Below are positions 39,501 to 51,500 of a stretch of DNA of 64,000 bases, piece after piece. The stretch comes from Colocasia esculenta (taxonomy: Eukaryota; Streptophyta; Magnoliopsida; Alismatales; Araceae), in contig CM024753.1 in assembly GCA_014218235.1 (NCBI GenBank), positions 5,022,001 through 5,086,000 on the forward strand, read 5' to 3'. Each line of letters begins with the position of its first letter. Within the stretch, counting starts at the first letter, position 1. The notes under the pieces were generated by a model. It searched no databases and was not told the DNA's origin. It saw nothing but the letters and a program-made list of their open reading frames with translations. Made by a program: the position numbers and the translations under genes.

Positions 39501-42500
39501 TTTCTGCACATATAGTGGTTGATTCTGTCTATGTCAGCAGGTGATCAAGGGGTTTGCTCCTTCACCAATTTCAACGGGGTTTGGTCCACTTTTCCAAACC
39601 CAGTTTGCTAATTCCTTTGGGCAGAACAAATTAGAAATTTTTCTGGCTTTTGACTATCTAAATGGGAATTGAATAATGTTTTCTTATGATAATCAATAAT
39701 CTTAGCTTGTCTGTTAAGCATTGTTTGGAGACTATTACAGAGGTTATTTATGCGCTTTATTTCCTTTAGGCAAATGAATCCGAAATCCCTTTATTGCATG
39801 AGTATAATGGTCTCTCAGAGGAGGCAGGGACAACTCTTGAGGTAAGCATGATTGTCCCAAGGTTCATATGTTACTTTTTTCAGTTGAGATTCCTTTTATT
39901 TGTGACGTTTTTCATGTTTCTGCTGTTATTTTCCTTTTAGGAGGAACGCCGACTATTGTATGTGGCGATGACTCGTGCTCGGAAGAAGTTGTTCCTTCTC
40001 TACGTCCTTATGGATTCAAACAGTCAGGTAGAAAATCACATACTTCATGTACAGTTGCTCAGCATGAGTTCTTTTTCTTCTGTTCTTTGTGAAGAATGTA
40101 TAGTGTGCACTGTAACTGTTTGACATGGCATCTTCCAAATGACCTCCTGTCATGGGGGTAGATGGCCAAGATAAGGTTCAGCCTGGAACTTGAAGTTCAG
40201 CATTTCCTAGCTCAGGAACATCAACATTAAGTTAGCTCTTTCTTGCCATCAGATTTTCTAATTGGCTGACAGGAAGAGGGCGTGGTGTTGGGTGATAAAA
40301 GTGTGCAGTTTTATTTTGTTTCATTTTGCGGTTTTATTTACTGATTGCTGTGAATTTTTAGTTGCTACAGCCTTCACGTTTTTTTAGGGAAATTCCAGTT
40401 CACCTTGTTGAGTTCCAGGTTAGTTGTTTGGTTGATTTCATTGTATTTACCTTATAAATCAATTCGCTATTGTACTGCTACTTTTTCATCATTCTATAAT
40501 CCTTGAAAAAGGTTCCAAATTGTATTTAGATGAGGATCTGAATTATCATTGTTGTCTGTTCCTTGCATTCCCTGTAGATTGTTGCCAATGAAACAAGATT
40601 ACATGAGTTGCATGGGGAACAAGTGGAAGGTGTTGGTAAACCTGCTTTTGATTTTTCAAAATGTGTGCCATGCCCTGAGGTGGTTCACAACCCCTCACTC
40701 TGCCTTCAAAGTAATGAAGAGACATATCGTAACTCAACAGAATCATCTGAAGCTTGCTTTGGAAATAATTTCCTGAAGAGGTGTATATTCTTTCACTTTG
40801 GACGTCAATGATTGACTAATTGACATATGTTCTTTGCTTTGACTCAAACATGGTTGTTTCTGTAACACATGCATGTGTCAACAAACGTTCATTTGAAAAG
40901 TGTGGCTTTCAATCATAGTTTTCTACTTTCACATATTTTATGACAATTAGCCAGACAGACAAAGGCCACCCCCCTCTCTTTCCTCCTCTAGATGGCCATC
41001 AGGAGGCTTTATTTTCCAAATGCAATGTGAATCATACCCATCCTTACATGTGATGACTGATGATATCTGATACTTGATCTCAAGGGATTCATCATTCTGT
41101 AGTCAGCATCTGGTTCATGGATGGCAGAGTCGGGTCGGCTGGGTGAGTCGGACCCAGCCGACCCCGACTCGGGTCGGGTCGGGTCGGTGGAGTCGGCCGA
41201 CTCCAATGGAGTCTGGCCGACCCTGGGTCGGCCAGAGTAAAAAAAATTTTTAAAAATGAAAAAAAATCAGGAAAATCCAAAAAAATCACAAAGAATCAGG
41301 AAAAATAAAAAAAATCAGTAAAAATTATTTAAAAATATATAGTAATATAACATTTTGGGTATATCTATAGTCTAGTTACACATATGTTCATATTACAATA
41401 CAGAGCAACGGTAACTATGATGCCTTATTTACCTGAATATCATTTAAGTAAATGTATAATTTGTTGTTTCATTTACTTAAGATATTACATGTAAATAAGG
41501 AAGTACCCCCCATTTGAATCCAATAAAAATATCAAAAAATCATATCTCTTACCAATAAAAAGTCAACTCTCCATCGAAGAAGAAAATCGCGATTTCGATG
41601 ATTTTAGCGAAATGCTAACTTTCTAATCTCTCATATTTGGTCTATCTAAAAATTTGATAATTCAAATAAACTATATGGAACACTAAAAATTCAAAGTCCG
41701 GTAAAAAAAGTCAAACGTGCATATGACTTCTCCAAGGGAGTCACTCTCCTACTGACAACACTTAGTCTGCTTGAGAGCTCTCAAGATTTGGTCAAACTAA
41801 GGTAATATCACCTAAACTCATGAAAATTTTCACTTTCTAATTGAAAAAGTCTTAGAAAGTGACAATTCTCATGACTTTGAGTGGTGATAATTTAGGTTTG
41901 ACCAAATCCTGAGAGGTCTCAAGCAGACTAAGTGCTGTCAGTAGGAGAGTGGCTCCCTTGGAGAAGTCATATGCACGTTTGACTTTTTTTACGGACTTTG
42001 AATTTTTAGTGTTCCATATGGTTTATTTGAATTATCAAATTTTTAGATAGACCAAATTATGAGAGATTAGAAAGTTAGCATTTCGCTAAAATCATCGAAA
42101 TCGCGATTTTCTTCTTCGATGGGAGAGTTGACTTTTATTGGTAAGAGATATGATTTTTTTGATATTTTTATTGGATTCAAATGGGGGGTACTTCCTTATT
42201 TACATGTAATATCTTAAGTAAATGAAACAATAAATTATAACATTTACTTAAATGATATTCAGGTAAATAAGAGATCCTGAACCCCTAACCGAAGAGAATC
42301 CTGAAGATAACCTGAGAGAATCGGTTGCACCACATACAGACCACTTGGAGTCGGGTGGAGTCGGCGGAGTCGGGGTAGTCGGGTCGCGGAGTCGCGCGAC
42401 CCCGGCGGATCCGGCCCGACTACCGGGACTCCGCGGATCCTGGCCAGTTCCCCCGCCAACTCGGGTCGCTGGCCGCCGACCCGACCCCGACCCGCCCGAC

Positions 42501-45500
42501 TCCGACCCGACCCGCGCGATTTTGCCATCCTTGATCTGGTTTTGATGTGACTAAGATGTCTAGCATGCAGATCATTCATTGTTAAGGAATCATTCAACAA
42601 ATATTGGACCTCAATGTGAACTTTTATATGCTGACTGACAAATATGTTTGGCTTCTGTTGGCACTGAAGTCCCAACATATGGTTATATTTGCATGCACCA
42701 CATTCTGTTTGTGGCTTCTGAGTCTTCAACTTGTATCTGACAATGATTAATTAATGTTCACAGGTTTAATGTGGAGGATCGTTCTACTGTTTCTCATTTA
42801 TTCCATCAATGGGCGAAAAAACAAGCTTTCCAACTGCCAAGAAGGTTGATCGATAAGGTGTTTGTGAACATATTCCCAATAAGTCCTGACAGTGTATTTT
42901 AACCATATTGCTAATGTTTGCAGAAATGGTGTTTCCTGTACTGTGGCTCATTGTATTCTAATTACTATGATAAGGAAATTCAAGAATATAGGGTCAACAT
43001 CAATCTTTTGCATCATAATACATATCACCATTTGTGCAATAAAAAGTACTTCAGCTATTGCTCTCAAAAGTTTATGGTGTCCTCGTTATTACTTTTCTTT
43101 TTCAGTGTTGATACCAATCCTAACAAAATTCAGATAATTCTCATTCACATTTCCCATGTCCAATCATGTAGTTGAGTTACTGATCCATTCCTTTGCAGGA
43201 GATTTCCAGGTCATACAGTGTTTAGATCGGTCATGTCGCATATGGGGTTGCCTTATGAAGGCAACAGCTGATGTAACCATATAAGCATCACAGTCTGCAA
43301 TGTGTTTCTATCTGTTTCATCTCTGTGTTTGTAATTTGACTGTTAAAAAAAAGGCTGATGTCTATGTTCGTATGAGATGTTTATGGCTGCATCCATCTGA
43401 TGCTATTCATCAGGATCTTCTAATCTCAGTTAACTTATTTCATTGCAGATGAAGCAGTACATAGCATTAAGCTATGTCCCTGATCCCCCCTCCAAGAAAA
43501 AGGGAAAAAGAAATCTGTCCCTTCTGCAGTTCCCTGCCTAACCACCCACTTCATTTCATTTGTATTTGTAGAAGCAAAAAGGGCCTGGTTCAAGGCCTCT
43601 TTGGGGCCAGATCAAGGCTAGTTTGGGTCTCTCTATGAGGCTGGATCACTAATGGGACTGAGTTTCATTACCAGACCCATTAACTTGGATCCGATTAACT
43701 TAAGGGGTTAAGGCCATTTTTCATTCCTTAAACAACCCTGCGTGTTTCTGTGTTACAGGGTTAGTTCAGATTTTTGTACATGTGATTCACCATTTACCCT
43801 AATAAACTAATGGGAAAGAGTGCAGCCTGGTCTTGTGGAGAGATTGCTCTCTTACAGGTGTTCTCTTTCTTGTTTCTTCTCCTTCTTCTCTTCTTCTTTC
43901 TTCCTTCCAGCAGATGAGACCATCTACAACCTAGATATTTTCAAATGTGTTATGGATTTAAAAATGCAGATGTATTTGGACATGGCTGTTGAATGGTTGT
44001 GAGTGGTTTCGTGCTCATACTGCCCCAGTTTTAATGGATCTGGAGGTCAGAGCATCAACATGGGAGGTCTTTTTGTTGGATAAGTTTAAGGAGCTTTAAA
44101 ATTCAGCTATTCTTCTTTTTGGGAAACAGTATGGTGTCTGTTACATTTGACACCATAATCATGTTCAAAACTGTCTGTTATTTGGGTTTCACAGTTAATA
44201 AGTTGGTGAATTTTGCATACATAGATATATTATATATACATTTGTATGCATATACATACACCCTATGTATGCATCTTCCTGCGGACAATGTAGTTTGCAT
44301 TAGGTGTAAATTAAATTGTAAAAGTTTGTTAATTTGGTTGGTGCTTTTTCTTATTTTAACCTTTTGATTGCAGGTTGGTTATGTGATTGATGAGCGTTTA
44401 AGGAATAAGACAAGCAAGAATAAGGTTTCCTGTTCTTTAGAACACTGCCCTTTTCTATTTCTTGTGATAAATTGCCACCTGAAAGATATTTCACAGTTCT
44501 CGTAATGCCAAAGTTTTTGAGTTATCTATTTATTACTTTGTGCACAGTACTTTTTTGTTGCCTCACTTCAAAATGTACCATTCACCTGTGCATGCATTAT
44601 GATGTTCAACTTTTCTCTTTTGTTCCCCCATTATATATGTGACCTGCATATATCAATTCATAGACTGTCTTCACAGAGATAAGCCTATGTTTTGTGGGTT
44701 GCAGTTTTCTTTATGTCGTGTAATGCTGTTGAACTTTATATAGTACTGATCATGATAATATAGAAGTCCATTGTTTAAATTTCTTGACCTTACTGTACCT
44801 TATTTTAATGGTGGTTATCCTCTTCTCTGTCTGCTGTCTGTCTACTTGCACTTCCTTCAACACCCCCCAAAGCTGGCATATGGGCATACTTTCACCATCT
44901 ATTCTCGTGTGTCTTTTTCTCCATTTTCCTTGCATGTACTTCAAATACTAGTAACTATATTCAACCTGGCTGATCTTGAGAGAAGAGAAGAAAGTCTAGT
45001 GAGATTCAGTCATCAGATTTTCTGTCAAGAATGGACTATCTTTGAGCTTCTGTCTACCTGGTTAAAGTAAAACTTGATTTTTTGTATCACATTGTTGTGG
45101 GTCTGGTTGATGACCCAATTGTCTTCAGGAATTGATCCATGGTCTGGGCTTTAAGGGACTGTCTGGAGATAAGTCAGTTCCTGAAGAAAAATGTTGTATG
45201 ACAACATAGTAAGGCCCTTTATAAATTGTTGACAATTAATTCTATTTCTAGGGTTTTTTCCCATTTGCTTAGGTTCACAATTATTTTTCTTGCCTTTTTG
45301 CTTTCCCCTCTATTTTGAGAAAATGCATCAACACAAAATGAGTGAAAGGATTGTTGACACAAAAATTAAACAACAAAAGAAAAACCCCCCAAAAAATTGC
45401 CCCAAAGAGGAGCCGGGCTAGCAAGACACTCCCAGCAGGGGGTTCTGCCGCCAGGACATCTCCAGCGGGGGTGTTCCTGCGCCAACCACCCCCGCTGCGG

Positions 45501-48500
45501 GGGTGTTTGTGCACAGGGCCACCCCCTGCGGGGTGGTTCTGGTGCAGGGCCACCCCCTGCAGGTGGTTCTGGCGCAGGGCCACCCCCAGCGGGGTGGTTT
45601 CTGCGCCAAACCACCCCCAGCGGGGTGGTCCCTGCACAGACACCCCCAGCGGGGGGTCCTGCTGCCAGGGTCACCCCCAGCTGGGTGGTCCGTGCGCAGG
45701 GCCGCCACCCCCTGAGGGTGGTTCTGGCGCAGGGTCACCCCCAGCGGGGGGTCCTGCTGCCAGGGACACCCCCAGCGGGGTGTTCCTGCGCAGAACCACC
45801 CCCAGCGGGGTGATCCCTGCGCAGGACACCCCCAGCGAAGTGTTCTACCCCTTTAGCCCCTTGGCACCCCTATAAATATAGGTCCAAGGCCATGAAGAAG
45901 GAAGACTTTTTTCTGCTGGGTTGGACCCTTTGGGCTGGGAGATGAAGCCCTCTCCCCCCACCTTTGGGGGAGATGTTTGTTCCTCATATGAAGACCCCCA
46001 TGTGGGCCCAAGTTTGTGTAAAATTACACAAAGTCCTGTGAGGAGATGAAGTTTGTGTATGTGTATATAAAAGTACACATGCCCTTGATGTTTTGGAAAA
46101 TTACGGAAATGCCCTGCTGCCCGGAAAATTGCAAGAATACCCCTGCTATCTTGGAAAATTGCAGGAATACCCCTGCTGTCCGGAAAAGTATGAGAATACC
46201 CCTGATGTCCAGGGAATTGAAGATACGTCCCTGCAGCGGAAAATGGCAAAAAATAGCCCAATAGTTCGTACCTTTTGTCCAACCCGATGGAGCGGGACCC
46301 ACGCCACTTCTATGAAGTGGCGTGCGCTCTCTTGGGTGTGACTTAAAGTTGGGAGTTCTTAGAAAACGCCAACAAATGGCGGAGAAGCCCAAACAAGCCG
46401 ATAAATGGCAGGAGTATCCGGAAAAGTCAATCAATGACGGAAATACTCGAAACCACTCGGAAAAGTCAAGAAATGATCGAGAGGCCTGGCTCATGCCGTT
46501 TGCACGGCCCGGTGGAGCGGGACCCATGCCTTTTCTATGAAACGACGTGCGCTCTCCTGGGCCCGACTTATGACAGGCCGCTCTAAGTCTTAGGATTGTC
46601 AAATAACGGCAAGAACCCTTGTTACATGTCGAGATATGGTCAAAAGCCCCGGGAGGTCAAGATATGACCGAAAATCCTAGGAGGTCGAGAAATGACCGAA
46701 AAGCCCCGTGAATAGCCTCGGAGTTTACCAACTTCGAACACCTGAGATAAATGGGTTCGAAAGAAATAATGAAACAAACACCCTCCAAAACCTTATAAAT
46801 AGGGGGTGAGGGCCATGAAGAGAAGGGCGCTTGGAAGACCTTGAGGGATCCGGTAGACTTTTGGCAAAAGGCCCGATAAAGTGTTTGTGCTCAAGGGGAA
46901 GTTCTGGGGGGGGGGGGGAGAATACCTCTCTCTCTCCGAGCTCCTGTCGTCCGCATGTGCGTGCTTTGTCCCCGTGCTCCGTCCATGCTTTGTGACGTGG
47001 GAAGAAGAAGATGCCGCATGTCTATATATAAAGACTTGGAATTTTGTAATTAAGTCCTTCCGTGTTTTAAAATAACACGTATGTGAAGGCACATTTATGT
47101 AAACGCCCAATGGAGGCACATACACCCCATTGAGGACGCATATGCAAATGTCATAAATATAAAAATATTTGAGGATATTTGTAGACTTTAAATTGTCATC
47201 TAAATTCCCTGATTTCGGCAAAGGTCTTTTAACAAACGTATCGTATTGAAGGTATTCGGGTTTTTACCCGATGTAAATGAAACACCGACTCTGGTCGGTG
47301 TGGAATGGTCCAGTACACGACCACCCTAGTCGCCTGATAAACGGACGCGCGCGGAAAAAAAAAAATACTCAAGTGCTCAGGGTTTATACCCAATGCACCT
47401 CATAAATATAAAATCTTTGTCTGTTTATTTTAAACAGTCTGGCACGCCCACGCTTAAGATGTACATGCGTTCGCATTACATCGAAATTTGAAAAAAAACC
47501 TATTCTCCTTCTTGGGAGAGGGGGAGTAAGGTGTGAAAAACTTTCCGCGTTCCACAAGGATCTATCGACCTTGGTTGTCTATAGGATCAAGGAATTCCGG
47601 ATCGGATTAGGATCCGGGATCGAACCCCCGCACCCCCCCATCTCGATAGAATCGGATCGGATAGGATGGGATCACAAGAATGGATTGGGGAGATGGGCAG
47701 GGATTTCGTATAATCACATGTAATTACTGGCCATTTCCATTCAAAATAATGGGGGAGATCCAGATCGGCCCGTTTGGAGCAGAACTGGATCGACTATGGC
47801 TGATTCCGATCTGGATCGGGCAATTCCACAATCCATGTATAGGATCCCCTTTTGGGTGTGGAAGTGGTATCGTGTTCTTGCTATATGCCACCCTCTTGTC
47901 ACTGGAGGATTCACTTTAGATATTCTAGGATCCAGAAGAAAACTGGCTATTTTAAGAATACCTGCCAATTCTTCTATGTATTTCTACTCCGACCATGTAG
48001 TTTGTGAAATATGAAGCAGTTTTCTTTTGAGAAGTGTTTTCAGGTTTGCTGGAGCACCGATTCGGGGCAAATCGGATTCGCCCTGATTCGATCCGATTTG
48101 GTCCGATTCACATGTGTATATATATATATATGTATATAATGAGTATATATTACATATATATGACATATGTATGTCAAATATGAGAATAGGGTCAATGATT
48201 CACAGGGATGACATAGAACTCATACCTTATTTACATTTCATAACATGTATGAGTAAATGTTATAATTTGTTGTCTCATTTACGTAAGATATTACATGTAA
48301 ATAAGGAAGTGCCCCCAATTTGAATCCAATAAAAATATCAAAAAAATCATCTCTTACTAATAAAAAGTCAACTCTCCCATCTAAGAAGAAAATCACGATT
48401 TTGGTGATTCCATCAAAATAACGACTTTTTAATCCCTCATAATTTGGCCTATCTAACATTTTCATAATTCAAATAAATCTAATAGAACACTAAAAATCCG

Positions 48501-51500
48501 AAGTCCGGTGAAAAAAAGCAAGCGTATATATGACTTCTCCAAGTCCCAGTCAGTAGGAGAATGGCTCCCTTGGAGACCCCTTGGAGAAGTCATATATACG
48601 TTTGATTGTTTTCACCGGACTTTGGATTTTTATTGTTCTATTGGGTTTATTTGAATTATGAAAATTTTAGATAGGTCAAATTATGAGGGATTAGAAAGTC
48701 ACTATTTTGATAGAATCACCAAAATCGTAATTTTCTTCTTGGATGAGGGAGTTGACTTTTTATTGGTAAGAGATGATTTTTTTGATATTTTTATTGGATT
48801 CAAATGGGGGGTATTTCTTTATTTACATGTAATATTTTAAGTAAATGAAACAACAAATTATAAAATTTACTTATACATGTTGTGAAATATAAATAAGGTA
48901 TGAGTTCCATGTCATCCCATCTAAATCATTGATGTGAAATGTAAAGAAGGTATGAGTTCCATGTCATCCTATGTGAATCATTGAGCTCATTCTCATATTT
49001 GCCATACATATATTCATACATATGTGCCTTTCATATATATGTAATCTATACTCATTATATACATATATAATGTATATTATATATGTATATATGCATGCGA
49101 ATCGGACCAAATCAGGAAAATTAATCGGGTTTCCCGTGATCCGCTCCGATTCGATTCACCATGCCAAACCATACATGCCTCCTGAAAGTGCACATACACC
49201 TATTTCACTTTCACCACTTCTACCTGCATTCATTGTGTGTATTAAGCAATGATATGTTAGTTTTTTTTTCTTTTACAGCTTCTCTCTTTTTATCACGTCT
49301 CTGACTTTATAATCATTTGTGTTTCATTCTTCTTGCAACATTTACATGTCAAATGGTTTTTATTTGAATTAAACATCTCCATTCAGATATTTATTTCTTA
49401 TGACTTTGAAGTTTGAACAACTGCAAATATTGCATCCATGCCATTTGAAACTTATTTTGTAATATGCAAATAGACTGTTTGCCAATAATATCTCTCAAGT
49501 GGGAACTTGTGTTCTACTTATTTTAGGAAGCATTTAAGGCTTAATTATAAACAACATAGAGTGCTGAGCTAACAGTTATTTTTCAGATGATATCTTAATA
49601 CGTATAGAAATTTTTCAAGTGTAATGTTTTCATAAAGCAGTCAAAATTGAAGTCATCGTGCGTAGTGGTATTCAAAAAAGGTGGGGTGGGGGGGTGGGGT
49701 AAGTATGTTCATTACAGGATTCCTTTCTTGAGTAAATTTCTCAAATGTAATTTTAGGTCCCCTGTTAAAAATTTATACTGATCCTTGCTGCATCATTGTT
49801 GAACTGAAGTATTCCTCCAAGCATCCATTTCCTCCTTGTTCATTGCTATCTTCTGTTGTTGAACATTTGCTTTTATTTTATCTGAAGTGCATTGTTTTAA
49901 TATGAAGTGAAACTCAATTTTTCCCACCCATCGAAGATTAATTATTTGTAAGAATTCTTATTTCCCTTTGGCCAGTCACAGCCCTGATCTTGTAACACTT
50001 ATTAAAGACAGATATGTCCTTTTCTTTGTGCAAAGTCCCAGTGAAGTACTATTGGTTGTCATCAGTCGGTGTATGAGTTAGCATTCTCATATACTGCCAT
50101 CTTTGTGATCCCAATTATCATTTCTTGTAATGCTATGTTTATGGAAATTTCATATGGTCAATCATATGACAGGAACTTCTACGCTCACTTAAAGGATCAT
50201 TGAGTGATGATGAATGCTTCAGATATGCAGAACATGTAAGTTACACATCTTAATTTTTTGGAAGGTAACCAGAAAACTGGTTACAGGTCATTGATATTAA
50301 TAAGAATGGAGGGTGAAGAGTACAAATGAAAATTTAAGAAAATAAGTGAAAACAAAAAGGATAAAAGTACGAGGAGATGTCTTCCCTCCCACTGAGAAGT
50401 CACACATCTTATTTGCAAAATAACTTGATCACGTTTATATTTTGATCTTGAATTTGCTAAATGAGAAGACTTTTTGGGGACAGGTTGTAAGGTGGGAACA
50501 AATTCCACTCGATAAACGCACTCATTTGATGAGGGAAAAGCAGGTATATAATTCCTAGATTTGCCTATACTTGTGTACTCTGTGCTCACTAAATGGGACT
50601 TGTGCAGTTGAATGTCTTGAGTAGCATAAATTGTGCCTGCTATTCTTGAAATGTGGATGTTAATTGTGGAGGTTGGCATGCTACTTTCCATTTTTATAGC
50701 ATCTACTAAACATCAAACTATTCATAGTACACACTATATGCATTGCACATTTTGGTCATGATGCCATCTTGATGCTTATAACTAACATTTACAAAGAGGG
50801 GTATAGTGTTTCTAACATGCATGGCTCAGTCATCAAGTATTGTGTCAATTGATCACTGGGCCATGGCCTAGTTGCTTGCCTGTGAGATGGTTAAAATGGT
50901 TGCTAACTGATCATGGACATGGAAATGATTTTTTTTTTTTAATGTAACTATGTTATGAAATGGTTGAATAACATATCATAGCATTTTACCCTCAAAACAG
51001 ACCATACTATCGGATAACAGTTCTTGTGTAAATGATACAAAGTGGAATTATACATATTCCACATACTCGCCTTATGCTATGAAGCTTGCAGACATCTGAT
51101 CAGATTATACAACTACCACATTAACTTTTAGTCCAGAATTTTTATCTTCTTATTCAACTCTTTTGAGCATTGCTTGTAGCCTTCTATTCTCATATTATAT
51201 TTTAACATAAGAAGATGATCTACTTTATTAATCATTGAACATAATACCACATTGAGAATGTGGGTCAAGATTGATTGATTGTAAGCCAGGTGAGCCATAT
51301 ACACCCGCCCCCCCCCCACCCGGCCATATGACTTGATCTGACAACCACAATGGAGAAATCGGAATTTGGGTGATTGGATGTACAATTGGCAGTAGGTATG
51401 TAACAAATGGGTTGAATCTGAAAAACATAGCATAGACGTGTGCATCTAGGCAAGGCAATAAAGATTATAGGGTCATGTGTGCCAACATATGTGTGATTCA

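Larger units (their letters stand above)
44425..50172 (+). other. SRS2 intron (5.7 kb) with Tat LTR and two hAT-like elements
   Basis: GTTTCC donor, GACAG acceptor. 44425-45350 and 49180-50172 show no named element. The middle holds the Tat LTR copy B (45354-47436), a small hAT (47588-47837) and foldback copy 3 (48041-49173). Confidence 0.85.

Noticed and set aside
45281..45875. Six long overlapping Pro/Gly-rich ORFs
   Set aside because: All three frames on both strands are open because of a G+C-rich palindromic minisatellite; composition artefact.
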